Below, one piece after another: positions 23,767-35,996 of a stretch of 64,000 bases of DNA. How positions within the stretch are numbered: position 1 is the first letter of the stretch; the number at the start of each line of letters is the position of its first letter. A program made the translations under genes and the position numbers. This DNA comes from Podocnemis expansa (Eukaryota; Chordata; Testudines; Podocnemididae): contig ML681981.1 in NCBI GenBank assembly GCA_007922195.1, forward strand, positions 8,440,958 through 8,504,957. The letters run 5' to 3'. The notes beneath the pieces were generated by a model. That model was not told the origin of the DNA, made no database searches, and worked only from the letters and a program-made list of their open reading frames with translations.

Positions 23767-25010
23767 CTTTTGTTAATGAAAACATGTAAAAAAATAGCCT
23801 TGCTTCATATGCAGAAAGAATAGTTGTGAAGAAACCAGATTATCTTTTTGCTGTGCTTTATTCATTATTAGAAACAGTTAAACATTTTCTAATGTAAAGT
23901 GTTTTCACTGAAAAATATAGTGTTCACTAAGTTCTTTGATCTTCTGAGACGCAGTATTTTGAAATAAAATATTTTGTTTCAAATCAACATTTTGTACATT
24001 ACTGTGTTTCAAAATGTCAAAATTGTTTGTTCAGACGTTTAACTGAGATTTTTGGAAACTTTTCAGTATTTTAACTTTTCATTCTGATCTGAGGGAGAAA
24101 AATGTTGAAATGTTGGCATTTCCCTTAGGATAGGAATTCCATTTTTCTGCCATCTCCTTAATTATTCATTACGCATTAGTCCAACGTTCAGTTACAGCTG
24201 CATAACACAGAAGAGAATAATGCTTAGCTCTTGCGTAGCAATTTTTATCTGTAGATCTCAAAGTGCCTTACAACAGATAGTGAGTTTTGGGAAACTGAGG
24301 GACCAAAAAAAAAAAAAAAAGGTTGGCCCTGGCAGATTAGTGGAGGAGAGAGGAATGAAATCTTAACTCTCGCTTTTTTATTCTCTAGTCTAGAAACAAT
24401 GCCATGTTCTCAGCACTAAGGTGAGTCCTCATATGCCACTAATGATGGATAGCAAATAATATAAATAAATGGTTCATGAACAATACATGGGGTAAAAATT
24501 GTACATTACCTTAATTGGAAAATATTTATGAATAGTAACTACAGAATTGATTTGGAAATGATTCACAAATAGAGAAAATAATACAATGGTATTGTGGTTT
24601 ATCTACAATGTATGGTCAGATCAGCTCAATTCCTAATGCAGAACTACTAAAATAACTGAGCGAGATGATGGTTGTTTCCTAGGTATTTAATATTAGTTCC
24701 CAGATGTGTATATAGCAACACAAATGGAGGTTTGTGGTTGTAGTTGAATGTCTTACACTTGGCCCAGTACCTTACAAGAAAGAATTAAACATTTATAGGA
24801 AAAAATGGCATAATAGTGATGATTATCATCATCAATCATCATGTTTCAGGGCCAATGTTAATGCCTCAGAAAGGTCAGGAAGAAATTCATTCTATGTAAT
24901 AGTAATGACATGTTAGGTGTTTTGTGAAGATCTCACACTTTTTTTTTTTTAAAGACATCTGGCACTCGCCATTGTCAAAGAGAGGACACCAAACAAAGGG
25001 CCATGTGATG
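23767..25010. other. No gene recognised; A(17) run near 24306-24322
   Basis: Unassigned. A short stretch near 24235-24303 (TCTGTAGATCTCAAAGTGCC, GGGAAACTGAGG) matches words of the old dispersed repeat better seen at 50.79-50.99 kb. Confidence 0.5.
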
Positions 25011-25013
25011 GGG

Positions 25014-25725
25014 TAGACCTACCCTGCACTGCTGAAGCCCAGCACACTCTATAAGCAGCAGAAACCCAACCCCTAAACTCTACTGGGCATGCTCTAGATG
25101 CTGCCCCAGTATAAAAGAGAGCAGCACAGCTCATTCTGGGCTGACCAGCGAGGAGGAAGGATGCCTGCTGGAGGCTCCTGACCAGGAGCTGCTTCAGCCC
25201 CAACCTGTGAGCAGGAGTGACTCTAAAGTCCTCACTGAGGAGCAGGTGTGACTGAGGAGCTATTGGAAACAGCCACTCAGGAGCCCACGGCAACTGGGGA
25301 CCAATGAGAAGACCACCACCACAAGCTCCATAGGAAGTAGCCCGGGGGCCTGGCAGGGAGGACTGGGGAGCAGCACAAGAATCAAGTCGATGTGTTTTGG
25401 CATGCTGGCATGGTGATACCCATCTGTAGGGCCCTGGACTGGGACTCAGTGGAGCGAGAGGGCCTGAGCCCCTCTACCCACTCATCACATCCTCTGTGAG
25501 CAGCCCTTGTCTAACCATTGACTCTGTAGCCACTAGGCTGTGCTGCCCTGACCCAAGGGGCACATATTAACCATGATATGGACCCTATGGCCAATAGGCT
25601 ATACTGCTCTGATGCAGGGAGCTAAAGAGGATCAAGGTGACACCCTCCCTACTCACACCCTTTGTGCTTTTTCCACCAGGGGGGCGCTAGGGAGGGCTTA
25701 TCCCGCAATAGGCCATATTCCAATT
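25014..25725 (+). mobile_element. LTR-like or promoter-bearing dispersed repeat (candidate)
   Basis: GC-rich against its neighbours, with a TATA-like AGTATAAAAGAGAGC near 25109-25123 and downstream words GGCCCTGGACTGGGACTCAG and CATTGACTCTGTAGCCACTA. The style (promoter-like box then a non-coding leader) is that of an LTR or retroelement end. Two related GCCAATAGG/GCCACTAGG segments (about 25527 and 25590) are tandem-like. I found no TG...CA ends, primer-binding site or flanking duplication, so the class is uncertain. The 114-codon minus ORF is incidental. Confidence 0.4.
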
Positions 25726-25734
25726 TTGTTGACA

Positions 25735-25820
25735 CTGGTTTAACACTGATGTAATTCCATTAATTTCAATGGCATAGCAGCTGATTTACACCACTGTAGG
25801 TGGGATCTGAATCTGTTCCA
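25735..25820. repeat. Short dispersed repeat (TTCAATGG / GATTTACACC words)
   Basis: CCATTAATTTCAATGGCAT, GCTGATTTACACCACTGTAG and GGATCTGAATCTG form the kind of short non-coding repeat also seen, diverged, near 30165-30300 and 44950. Class unknown. Confidence 0.35.
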
Positions 25821-26062
25821 TCCCTCAGCCCCTTACATGTGAAGGAGCCTCATGGCCTTCATAAATCATTTGCTTCTTCATGTTAGAACTTACCAAGTGA
25901 ATGCAAAAATTGCCTGGAAAACTACTAAAAGTCCTTTGGAGTCAGCTGTGTGGGGTAACATTTTACAGCACAAGAGGAACATAATATTGAGTGTGTGTCT
26001 GCAACATGGGAGTGAACATGAGAAAGTCAGTAGCTCCACTGAAAGATATTCTGATCCACCTT

Positions 26063-26150
26063 AACAAACAAGGAATCCTGTGGCACTTTTAAGAACTAAC
26101 AAATGTATTTTTTGCATGTGCTTTCATGGGCAAAGCCCCACTTTGTCAGG
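26063..26150 (-). mobile_element. Penelope-like element 3' tail fragment
   Basis: AACAAACAAGGAATCCTGTG, GCACTTTTAAGAACTAACAA, GTGCTTTCATGGG and CCCCACTTTGTCAGG follow the order of the PLE tail in minus orientation. It lacks the terminal extension, and no flanking duplication was obvious. Confidence 0.7.
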
Positions 26151-27580
26151 TTCCCTGTCTCTCTGACATTCTGGGACTGACGTGGCTACAGCTACACTGC
26201 ATGTGACTGAACTTCAGCACTGGTAAACTTATTCCTGCCAAGTTTATTAGCCACACCTTATGATTTATAGATGGCTCTGTTCTAAGGAAATAGCTCACAA
26301 TTTCAGTAACAAAGACCGGTGCCATATCTTCAGTTATGCAACACACCACATGGTATTGGGGGGGGAAATGTCAGCGAGAACAATCCATATTGTTAATGGC
26401 AAGACCTGTAGCTGAACCTCCAAGGGACTGATCTATTCCTCCAGGCCCAAATGTGTGAAACAGGCAATAATGTGGTCAGAATTGTGATTCTCCTGCAAGC
26501 TGTTAATGTTTCAGTAAAACTCATTACAGTAAGTTAAAGCATTAAGGCACAGCAACTCTTTATAATTCTACAGTACTTTACATGGGTTGAATTGTACGGG
26601 TAAGCATCTCATATCAGTGGGCATCTTCCGCTGCACCAGCTTGATGAACCCTTCAGGAGAAAGGAAAAAAATGTATTCCTTTTTGTTGAGAAATAATGTT
26701 TGTATTCGTTGCATTTGCTTATTCTGTAGGAGGTCTGTTTCCTGCACTACATACAAAGTGAAGAGGATTTCCTTGTTGAAATGTCACCATAACAAACACC
26801 TGCACATGTGTTATGGCATTCTTGTTTTTTTTTTTTTAAACCCCAATTGCCTTTTTTATTTTGTTTTGTTTTTTGTTTTTTCAGGGTTTAAACATGAGCT
26901 ACCCTCCAAAATAAAATGCAAACATTATTCTGAGGTCTAAAAAGATTAAAATACTGGTTTTATTCCTTTGTCTTTCATTCTTACTTGTGTCTGACTATCC
27001 AGGTTCAATCAGAAGAGGTAAATTATTGCAAGATACTTTGTTCTCATGGTGTTTGTATCCTGCCTAGATCAGTGGATATCTGTAAAGGAAAAAGGCTTTT
27101 CTGACATGACTCTAGCAGATGCAGAAGGTTTGGCAGTAATTTAGATACCGATAAGTATCTAATCTGAATCCTAGAAATCTACAGTGTTTTCATCCATCTC
27201 TGCCTAGGGGTACAATCCTGCTAATATTTATGTATGTGACAATGAGGCTATTCTCAAATAAGCTTACTTATTCACATGCATTTCTGTGAGTGTACAGGCA
27301 GGCTGGGGTGTCAAAAAAACACCACAGGCAGTTTGGGGTAACCCAACCTCCCCTGAATACTCTCAAAGCCTCACCAAACAATTCTTTGTTCACATATATG
27401 GTATCAAAACCTGTAAGCAAGTGTAAGCCTTCCTTTAGGTACCTGAGTAAGACCATTTAAGTTGTATCCTCAGGACCAATCAGAAGCTGCACTGGGATCT
27501 CTTTTGTCCTCAGCATCTTATCTTGTATTTGAAACTATGTGATGACTGACAGCTGAGAGGATTCACCTGCACTAGCAACA

Positions 27581-27614
<34 letters not shown>

Positions 27615-27860
27615 ATTACCAAAGAGTAGCCATAAAAATGTTAGTATGGGATTGGTACAGATGTTTTCACCACCAACTATGTCATTTAGCCCTGGTGCAA
27701 TAGTGGAAATTAAAGGAAAAAAAGGCTCAAAGAGGCATAGCCTTAGCGTCTGGCCTTGAACTTGATTCTGATTGACAGGATACAAGACTGCTTTGTTAGT
27801 CATGGGCCAAGCTTTGATGTGTCTGTGCTTAGATCCTGCAGTGATGAGCACCTAAAAACA
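26151..27860. other. No gene recognised; T(27) run at 27581-27607
   Basis: Unassigned sequence with a 27-base T run and further T-rich tracts near 26825-26880. The 117-codon plus ORF (26587-26940) has no domain and ends in homopolymer-rich sequence. Confidence 0.55.
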
Positions 27861-27868
27861 CTGTAGAT

Positions 27869-28078
27869 CAAGGGCCTCAAACTCAAATCACCATCAGGGC
27901 TGCACAAGGACTAGATTCAGGGCTGCATGAATACTATATATTAGCCTGAGGGCTGCACCACTAAAAGCTTTTCATACAACAATATTACAAATATCAGTAA
28001 CAATAGTGTTGTTGCGGACTGCAGGAAATAGCTTTAGGGGCAGCATATGGCCCATGGGCCGTGTGTTTGAGACCCCTG
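27869..28078. mobile_element. hAT-type MITE, 210 bp, perfect 8-bp TSD (copy 1 of 2)
   Basis: Ends are CAAGGGCCTCAAACTC and GTTTGAGACCCCTG (inverted). The 8-bp duplication CTGTAGAT is exact at 27861-27868 and 28079-28086. Interior words TTAGCCTGAGGGC and GGAAATAGCTTTAGGGGC recur in the copy at 52264-52472. Non-coding. Confidence 0.9.
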
Positions 28079-28313
28079 CTGTAGATAGATAGCTATCTAG
28101 GAAGTAAAAGAGAATCCATACTACCTGGTTCTTAGTGGAATAGTACTGGTGAGTGAAACTAGTTTCGAACAGTATTTGCTTAAGAAAATGTAATGACGTT
28201 AATTAGCATTAGGGCTAACAGGTCCAGTCACTTGTGCAACTGTGAATGGTCAGGGAACACTGATTTTTGTTCTTGTGTGTTTCTTGAAGGTGGGAAGCCT
28301 CAGTGAAAGGTAA

Positions 28314-28394
28314 GAGTAAGGGCTGGTCTGCACCTAAAATTTAGGTCAACGTAGCCATGCAGCTGTAGTATCTGTAGTATAAACAAGCCGTAAG
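28314..28394. mobile_element. Short TIR-type MITE (GGCTGGTCTGCAC end)
   Basis: AGGGCTGGTCTGCACC at the left and GTATAAACAAGCCGTAAG at the right form an imperfect inverted repeat. The interior TTAGGTCAACGTAGCCA matches the family seen at 56.94 kb. About 80 bp, non-coding. Confidence 0.5.
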
Positions 28395-30445
28395 ACACTC
28401 TCTCTCACTCATGCTCAGATAAAGCGATTTCCTGTAGTCTTAATGTTGGTAAATATCACAGGTTGAGGCCACCCACGCCTGCTGTTTGGGATTAGGTATT
28501 AGAAAAGTGTTCAGCCCTGGCTGGTCATTAACTTTGCACAGAATAAGCCACTTTAGAAAGTGGAGCTTTATCAAGGTAGGTTATCAAACAAGGCTTTAAA
28601 TCTGTACTCATACATTTTCACATGGAAGACTTTGGATATGCACATTATGGATACTGAAATATTCAGTGTAGTAAAATTCATGTGCATGCATGCATGCTAG
28701 TTGCACATAACCGAGCTGAGGTTAGAGGTGTCAGAAAACATGAACACCCACAACTGGAAGTCTGAATGTTTAGACATGACTGAGGAAGCTTTCAAAGCCA
28801 GGAAAAGATGTGTGTTCTCATTGCGTCGTTCTCCCTTCTGTCTGTGCTCAGGCTATCAGAAACAGACTGCAACATAAAAAACACAAGTTGAAAGTTACTG
28901 ATTAAAAGCTAGGAGTAAAATACAGAAACAACTGTTAGGCTAGACAATTACCGAAGATAGTTCAAGGCAAGGTGAAGTTCCCTTAGCTCACATACAGTAC
29001 AGTGTGTTCTCGGTACATAGCCAAGCAAGGCATCTAATTGTTGAATTAGATTTACAGAGTGAAAATATCAATGTTTGCATATGTACTGATTTGAAAAAGT
29101 AAAGGTTTAAACTGTATTTTAGTGAGAGATTTGAGTGGGCTCAGTTACAGGACTTAGCCTCTGCATAAATGACTAAGTGTAAGTCTGTTACATTGTGTTA
29201 CATTTTTATGTTGTTTTGTGCCTTAAAGAAGGGAAAAACATAAAGCCTGATCTTCTGAGGTGCTGAGCTACCCATCCCTAGGAACACTCAGCATCTTGCA
29301 AAACCATGGCCTTAATGTGCCTGCAGAGTATTTCTTCAAAAAGAGTTTTTTAAATGGCTAAACAAAGTTACACAATACTCTAATAGGAATGACAAGAGTT
29401 AAGCACCCCTTGCTGATGCATCTGTGCTGTAACTATGAAATAACACTTGAACATCTGGGACCACAGTCAGAAGAACAGAGTATTTGCTATACAGCCTCCA
29501 CAACTCAATTTTTTTTTCCAATTTTCAATAACCTCTGAAGCAATCAGAATTGAACAGCAAGTAAACAAATGAGCAAAACACCCCACCCTGCCTCTTGTTT
29601 GGCCACTATGCCATTCACTAGGAATGTGAACAACCAGTTCTTCCCTTGCTGCCAGGGCAAACTGTTGTTAATTCACGGCACAGTTGTCCATATGGAGCAA
29701 CAGAAATGCTTGCCAGAGAGGGAAGGGTGCCCTTTTGTGTGGGCAGTCAGTAGCAGTGCTTAGGGAGGAAGACAGACATAATGGATATGAATCTTACATC
29801 TGCATGTTACAAGCGGGCTTGCTGAATACACTGCTGCATCACAGAAAGACAGGAGATCACTGCCATTTCAGTGCAGTTACTGCAACCATAGTGACACAAA
29901 AAATCCCTTTCCACCCCCTATACAGAGAGGTATACGAAGAAGACGATTTGCAGTCTCTGCTATATTGTGGTATCTGTTGTGAACGTATGATGAATAATGG
30001 CCAGAAAATGAATCGAGGGTCATCCCCCTCTCCCACAGTCTGTCTATGCCTCTTGACCTTCCACAAGCATCACCTGTCAGGCAGCCATATAACAGCACCT
30101 GTGACCTGGAGTTCTTTATTCCTTTTCTCTAAATCAAAATTACCCACCATCTCAAAGTACAGCTAGTTAGATCCTCAGTCAGTGTAAATCAGCATAACTT
30201 GTTGGACTTCAGTGCTCTGCAGAAGCCTGGAGAGTTGTATTCATGTCAGTAGAGTTAGCCCTTTTACACCAGCTCAGAATCTGCTAGCAGATCAATAGGT
30301 TTCATAGGTGTGACTTCAGTTCTTAAGACACAATGCCAGTTGAAGTCCATCGATTTTGTCCAAGTAACAGTTATTCTACCATAAGAAATTTAAATTGCCC
30401 TGACTATGTCACTATGCACTTGAAAAATCCACAGCCCTAATCAAC
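28395..30445. other. No gene recognised; 160-codon ORF judged incidental
   Basis: The longest ORF (29684-30166, plus) gives a 160-residue product with no domain, repeat or signal I recognise. Minus ORFs of about 70 codons overlap it. One ORF of this length is near what chance gives in 64 kb. Confidence 0.45.
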
Positions 30446-30446
30446 A

Positions 30447-30658
30447 TAATTAAGCTAGCTAAGTCTCTGTATAGACAGTGCTAAGTCAATGGAAGAATTC
30501 CTCCATCAACCTAGCAGCCACCTCTTGGGGAGGTAGATCCCCCTTGCAGATGCAACCTCTCCCATTGGTGTATGTAGCGTCTACACAGAAGTACTAGAGT
30601 AGTGGAGCAGCACTGCAGGTGTGTTGCTGTAGTGTTTCAAGCGCAGACACACCATAAG
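30447..30658. mobile_element. TIR-type MITE (TCTACAC family), diverged
   Basis: AGTCTCTGTATAGACAGTGC near the left, GTAGCGTCTACACAGAAGTA in the interior and AAGCGCAGACACACC near the right are diverged forms of the GGCTRTGTCTACACT inverted ends. The interior carries CCATTGGTGTATGTAGCG. Non-coding. Confidence 0.45.
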
Positions 30659-30939
30659 TATGAAGTAAAAAGTGAGTAAGGTCTTCAGGATTGGGAAGGT
30701 CTTTAATTGCATCTTGAGTTGTTTTTCTTCTTGGATGCTTTTCCATATGAAAAGCTCTTCATGGCTCAGCATGCTCAGAAAACCAAAACTACTGCTGTAA
30801 GTGCCGTGAACTCAGAGATACACCTCAGGAATCTCTGAGCCATTGAAAAGCCTCTCTGAACCTCTCTTTATGTCAACTTCTTACCCATTGTAATACAGGT
30901 GAGTAAAACTTCTGAAAAACTGGCTAGCTAGGGATAGCC

Positions 30940-32458
30940 AGGTACTGTGCGCAAGTCCATGGGGCTGAGTGGAATGCATTGGAGGATGCTGAGCAAGTTG
31001 GCTGATGTGATTGCAGAACTATTGACCATTGTCTTTGGAAGCTTATGGTGAGGGGGGAAGGTCCCTGATGTTTGGAAAAAGACAAATATAGTGCCTCTCT
31101 TTAAAAAGGGGAAGGAGGAGGATCCAGGGAACGACAGGTCAGTTAGTCTCACCCCTGACACTCGAAAAATCATGAAGCAGGTCCTCAGGGAATCCATTTT
31201 GAAGCACTTGGAGGAAAGGAAGGAGATCAGGAACAGTCAGCCTGGATTCACAAAAGGCAAGTCTCATCTGACCAAACTGACTGTCTTCCATGATAAGATG
31301 ACTGGCTTTGCGGATTTGGGGAAAGTGATGGATGTGATATACCTTGATTTTAATAAATCTTTTGGTATGATCTCCCACAATATCCTTACAAGAAACTTGA
31401 AGAAGTAGGGGTTGGACTATAAGGTGGACAGAAAGCTGGATAGGTTGTCAGGCTCAATAGTGAGCAATGGCTCAAAGTCTGTTGGCAGCCAATATCAAGA
31501 GGAGTATACCAGGAGTTGATCCTGGGGCTGGTTTTGTTAAACATCTTCACTAATAATCTGGATGACATGATGAAGTGCAGGTCTGTGAATAACACTAAGC
31601 TGGGTGGAAGAGGGTAGAAATGCTGGAGGGTACAGATAGAATTCAGAATGACCTAGACAAATTGACGGATTGGGATGAAAGAAAACTGAAGTTCAGGAAG
31701 GTCAAATGCAGAGTACTGCACTTAGGATGAAAGAATCCTATGTGCAGCTACAGGCTAGGAACTGACTGGCTAAACAGCAGTTCTGCAGAAGAGGACTTGG
31801 TGGTTGCAGTGGACAAGAAGCTGGGATATGAGTTAACAGTGTATCCTTATTGCTGAGAAGGCGAGCAGCATATTGCATTAGTTGGAGCATTGTCCCCAGA
31901 TTGAGGGAAGTGATTATTCCCCTCTATTTGGCACTGGTGAGGCCACATTTGGAATATTGTGTCCACTTTTGGGTCCCACTCTACAAAAAGGATGTGAACA
32001 AACTGAAGATAGTCCAGCAGAAGGCAATGAATAGGTGGCTGGAGCATGTGATTTATGAGGAGAGATTGAGACATGTAGGGTTGTTTAGTCGGCAGGAGAG
32101 AAGGGTAGGGGTTGGGAATTTGAAAGCAGCCTTCAGTTACCTAAAAGCGGGTTCCAAAGATGATGGAGTCTAGCTGTTCTCAGTGGCAGAAGATGACAGA
32201 ACAAGTAGCAATGGCTTCAAGTTACATTGGAGGTCTAGGTTGGATATTAGGAAAAGCTTTTTCACTAGTAGGGTGGTGAAACACTGGGCTACGTTACCTA
32301 GGGGGATGGTGAAATCTCCATCCTTAGAGTTTTTAAGACTTGCCTTGATAAAGCCCTGGCTGGGGTGTTTAGTTTGGATTGGTCCTGTTTTGAGTGGGCT
32401 GTTGGTCTACATGAGCTCTTGAGGACACTTTCAACCCTAATTTAATATCTGTGCTATG
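30940..32458 (+). mobile_element. CR1 LINE, 5'-truncated, plus strand
   Basis: A degenerate CR1 covering the reverse transcriptase and C-terminal part of ORF2 to the 3' end. It aligns in order with the better copy at 33970-35990 (minus). The 3' end has GAGGACACTTTCAACCCTAA near 32420-32440, the reverse of the CR1 tail AGGGACCTCA seen in the other copy. The apurinic endonuclease half is missing. It faces the minus-strand copy, tail to tail, about 1.5 kb apart. Confidence 0.85.
31091..32422 (+). pseudogene. CR1 ORF2 reverse transcriptase remnant
   Basis: Three ORFs in different frames (31091-31408, 31850-32173, 32183-32422) carry successive parts. First: KKGKEEDPGNDRSVSLTP, the QPGFTKGKSHLTKL region and YLDFNKSFGMISHNIL (RT palm with the Asp of YLDF). 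Second: [20 protein letters not shown] and YCVHFWVPLYKKDVNKL. Third: [19 protein letters not shown]. The catalytic YVDD/FVDD region (about 31540-31700) is not intact in any frame. Multiple stops and frameshifts make it inactive. Confidence 0.85.
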
Positions 32459-33965
32459 TTCTGGCAGGAAGGTTTACATCCCTATCTAAGGTACCTACAG
32501 ATTTCTGATCTTGTTTGTCCCATTTCTTTGTAAGTCTATTTCTGTAAAGCACCCTTAAACAACACACCTAAAAAGAAAACAAAAAGTTAGTCGTGGTTTT
32601 TAGTTGTCCTGATGGAATGTGCCCAAACTAGAAATAGCACTTACACTACAACTCCAGGGAGAGCTGTGTAAGTCAACAAAATCAGAACCTAAATGGAACA
32701 TTTGTCTTTTCAGTGTTCTTAAGAGTGATGAGTCACTTCAATACTGACGAGCTACATATTTCTTGAAGTGAAGGTTCCCTGTGCATTAGGCCTACAATAA
32801 GCATAGCTGAAGCTACATACTGTAGAGGATTTAGGTGTCTGCAGAAACATGAAACTACAGCAAGTGCCATTAGCCTACTCTCCACCACTTAATGTAAATG
32901 AATTAAATGTGTTTTTTCAGATGTATGAAAGTACAGGGGATTTGTCTTCTACAGAACCTCACAAGGAAAATTTCTATTGCTTTGTGAAGGAGAAATGATG
33001 GAACAAGCACCCCTTTTTAATACAGGCTTATGACTGAAAAGGAGTAGCCTGTACAGTATATTCCTGTTTCAGAAACAGAGAGGGTTTCCCAATGGTTCAC
33101 TTCACAGGAATCCCAGTAATTGAGGTCGCCTCTAAGAAACAGGGGTCAGATATTTTTTTCAAGTTACATGTTTTGCATCAAGTGTTTTAACTTGTGTGCT
33201 GAGTTGCAGATGACTTTATAACAGAGAGGGCTTTCTTTTCTGATTGGTTTATTTATTGCATGTAAGAACATTTGTATGACTACATTCATCATTAGAGAAT
33301 GAATCAATGAAAATTAAACATACTTAAAGAGGGTGAAGGTAGGAAAGTAGGAATGTTGGGACATGCATGTATGGTCTCTGTTATGGATGCTAGTTTTCTT
33401 TCCTAGTTCTTCATGATTTGTGTTACTTTTGGGGGTTGGCTTTGTTTCACTGGATAATTGAATTCCTCTGTTAAGTCTTATTCTTTTCCCACTATCCAAA
33501 CAATGTAAGCAAAATGGTTCTCAATGTCACTGTTAAAGCCTCCTCATTCGTAGGATGAGCAAAATTCCTTTCTCAATCTTGTCAATAGTCCAATAACTTT
33601 CAGTAACTTGCAAGATCTAAAACCCCTGGAAAGTATCAGTGCAGACTTGTTGCATAGTGGCTTGGACACAGTACAGAGCTGTCTCTGAAGATCAAAGATA
33701 GGCCCCCAAAAAATGAAAGATCTTGACGAAAAGGTTACCAATTTGGAAAGTATGTCCTCTGGGCGTGATGCCACCCTCATGTCTTTTGATTAAGTACAAG
33801 ACACAACCTTGAACTAGAATGGATGAGCAAGAGATTAAATCCTCAAGAGAGTCCTAATGCACACTGAGTGAATGCAAAATCCAAAATACAAACTCTTGGC
33901 AGATGAGATTCACCTACAGAGAGTTCCCAGAAAACAAAATGTCATTTTTGCTCCCTTGGATGAGA
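32459..33965. other. No gene recognised
   Basis: About 1.5 kb between two convergent CR1 tails; no ORF with a domain and no named repeat. Confidence 0.55.
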
Positions 33966-33969
33966 GAAG

Positions 33970-35996
33970 AATAATAGAATCGTAGAATTGTAGGGCTGGA
34001 AGGGACCTCATGAGGTCATCTAGTCCAACCCCCTGCCAAAAAAAGCAGGACCACTCCCACTAAATTATCCCAGCCAGAGTTTTGTCCAGCCAGGCCTTAA
34101 GCATCTCCAAAGATGGAGATTCCACCACCTCTGTAGGTAGCCCATTCAAATGATTTACCACTTGCCTAGTAAAAAAGTTTTTTCCTAATATCCAACCTTG
34201 ACCTCCCCAGCTGCAACTTGAAACCATTGCTCCTTGTTCTGTCCTCTGTTACTACTGAGAACAGCCAAGCTCCATCCTCCTTGGAGCATCCCTTCAGGGA
34301 GTTGAAGGTTGCTATCAAATCCCCCCTCAGTCTTCTCTTCTGCAGGCTAAATAAGCCTGGTTCCTTCAGTCTTTCTTCATAGGTCTTGTGCTCCAGCCCC
34401 TTGAGCATTTTTGTTACCCTCCACTGGACTCTTTCTAATTTGTCCACATCCTTTTTGTAGTGGGGAGCCCAAAACTGGACACAATATTCCAGATGCGGCC
34501 TCACCAGTGCTGAATAGAGGGGAACGATCACATCCCTCGATCTGCTGGCAATGCTTCTTCTGATGCAGCCCAGTATGCCAATGGTCTTTCTGGCAGCAAG
34601 AGCACACTGCTGACTCATATTCAGCTTCCCAGCCACCATGACCCCCAGGTCCTTTTCTACAGTACTGCTACTTAGCTGATTGCTCCCGAGCCTGTAGCAG
34701 TGCGTAGGGTTTTTCCGTCCCAAGTGCAGGACTTTGCACTTGTCCTTGTTGAACCTCATGAGATTTCTATTGGCCCACTGCTCCAATTTGTCAAGGTCTC
34801 CCTGAATCCTGTCCTTGCCCTCCAGTGTGTCTACTGTTCTCCCCAGCTTGGTGTCATCCACAAACTTACTGAGTGTGCAGTCTATCCCATCATCCAGATC
34901 ATTAATGAAAATGTTGAACAGAACTGGCCCCAGGACCGACCCACCCCTGCGGCACACCACTTGTTACTGGTTGCCAACTAGACATGGAGCCATTGATTCC
35001 TACTTGCTGAAACCGTTGATCTAGCCAGTTCTCTATCCGCCTTACAGTCCACACATCCAACCCGTACTTTCTTAACTTGCCAACAAGAATGCTGTGGGAA
35101 ACCGTATCAAAAGCCTTGGTAAAGTCGAGGTATATCACATGAACAGCTTTTCCCGCATCCACAAATCCAGTCATCTCATCATAGAAGGCGATGAGGTTGG
35201 TAAGGCACGATTTACCCTTGGTGAATCCATGCTGACTGTTCTTGATCACTCTATTTTTCTCCAAGTGTTTCAGGATGGATTCTTTGAGAACCTGCTCCAT
35301 GATTTTTCCAGGGACTGAGGTGGGGCTGACAGGTCTATAATTCCCTGGATCCTCCTTTTTGCCTTTCTTGAAGATAGGCACTATATTTGTTTTTTTCCAG
35401 TTCTCTGGCACCTCCCCCGTTCGCCACGAGTTTTCAAAGATGATGGCCAGTGGTATTGCTATCTCATCAGCCAACTCCCTCAGCACCCTCGGGTGCAGGT
35501 TGTCTGGCCCCATGGACTTGTGCACATCCAGCTTCTTCAGGTAGTCCCTAACCTGACCTTCCATCACCAAGGGCCTCTCTTCTTCTCTCCAATCTGCCAT
35601 ATCTAGTGTAGCGGGCTGAGAGCTGACCCTGCCTGTGAAAACTGAAGTAAAAAAAGCATTGAGCACTTCACTTTTTCCTCATCCTCTATCACAAGGATAC
35701 CTCGTCCATTCAGTAAGGGACCTACGCCATCCTTGATCCTATTCTTGTTATTAACATACTTGTAGAACCCTTTCCTATTATCCTTCACACCCCTTGCTAG
35801 CCTCAACTCTAATTGTCCTTTGGCCTTTCTGATTTTATCCCTGCAGTCCCAAGCAATATCTTTATATGCCTCCTTAGTCATCTGTCCAAGTTTCCACTTT
35901 CTGTAAGCTTCCTTTTTATGCTTTAGCTCAGTGCAGAGTTCTCTGTTAAGCCATACTGGGCACCGTTGACATTTGCTGTTCTTTCTGCTCGTCAGA
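33970..35996 (-). mobile_element. CR1 LINE, 5'-truncated, about 2 kb, minus strand
   Basis: The 3' end lies at the low-coordinate side, where the plus strand reads AATAGAATCGTAGAATTGTA then GGCTGGAAGGGACCTCATGA, the reverse complement of the CR1 3' region with its ATTCTA-type terminal repeat. Coding sequence runs leftward from about 35990 and starts just before the RT domain, so the N-terminal endonuclease is absent. It is the best preserved LINE here, with long open stretches and few frameshifts. Confidence 0.9.
34166..35881 (-). pseudogene. CR1 ORF2 reverse transcriptase, frameshifted
   Basis: Three overlapping frames carry the enzyme. 35603-35881: the stretch before RT (TKEAYKDIAWDCRDKIRKAK). 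34902-35666: RT fingers/palm (KSMGPDNLHPRVLRELADE, NWKKTNIVPIFKKGKKEDPG, the QHGFTKGKSCLTNL block, VIYLDFTKAFDTVSH with the first catalytic Asp, SGVPQG). 34166-34960: [28 protein letters not shown] (FVDD active-site box), then the conserved C-terminal [20 protein letters not shown] frameshift just after SGVPQG and another near 35640 separate the frames. Active-site residues are present but the gene is not intact. Confidence 0.92.

Noticed and set aside
29684..30166. 160-codon plus ORF
   Set aside because: No family, domain or signal recognised; about the length expected once or so by chance in this much sequence.
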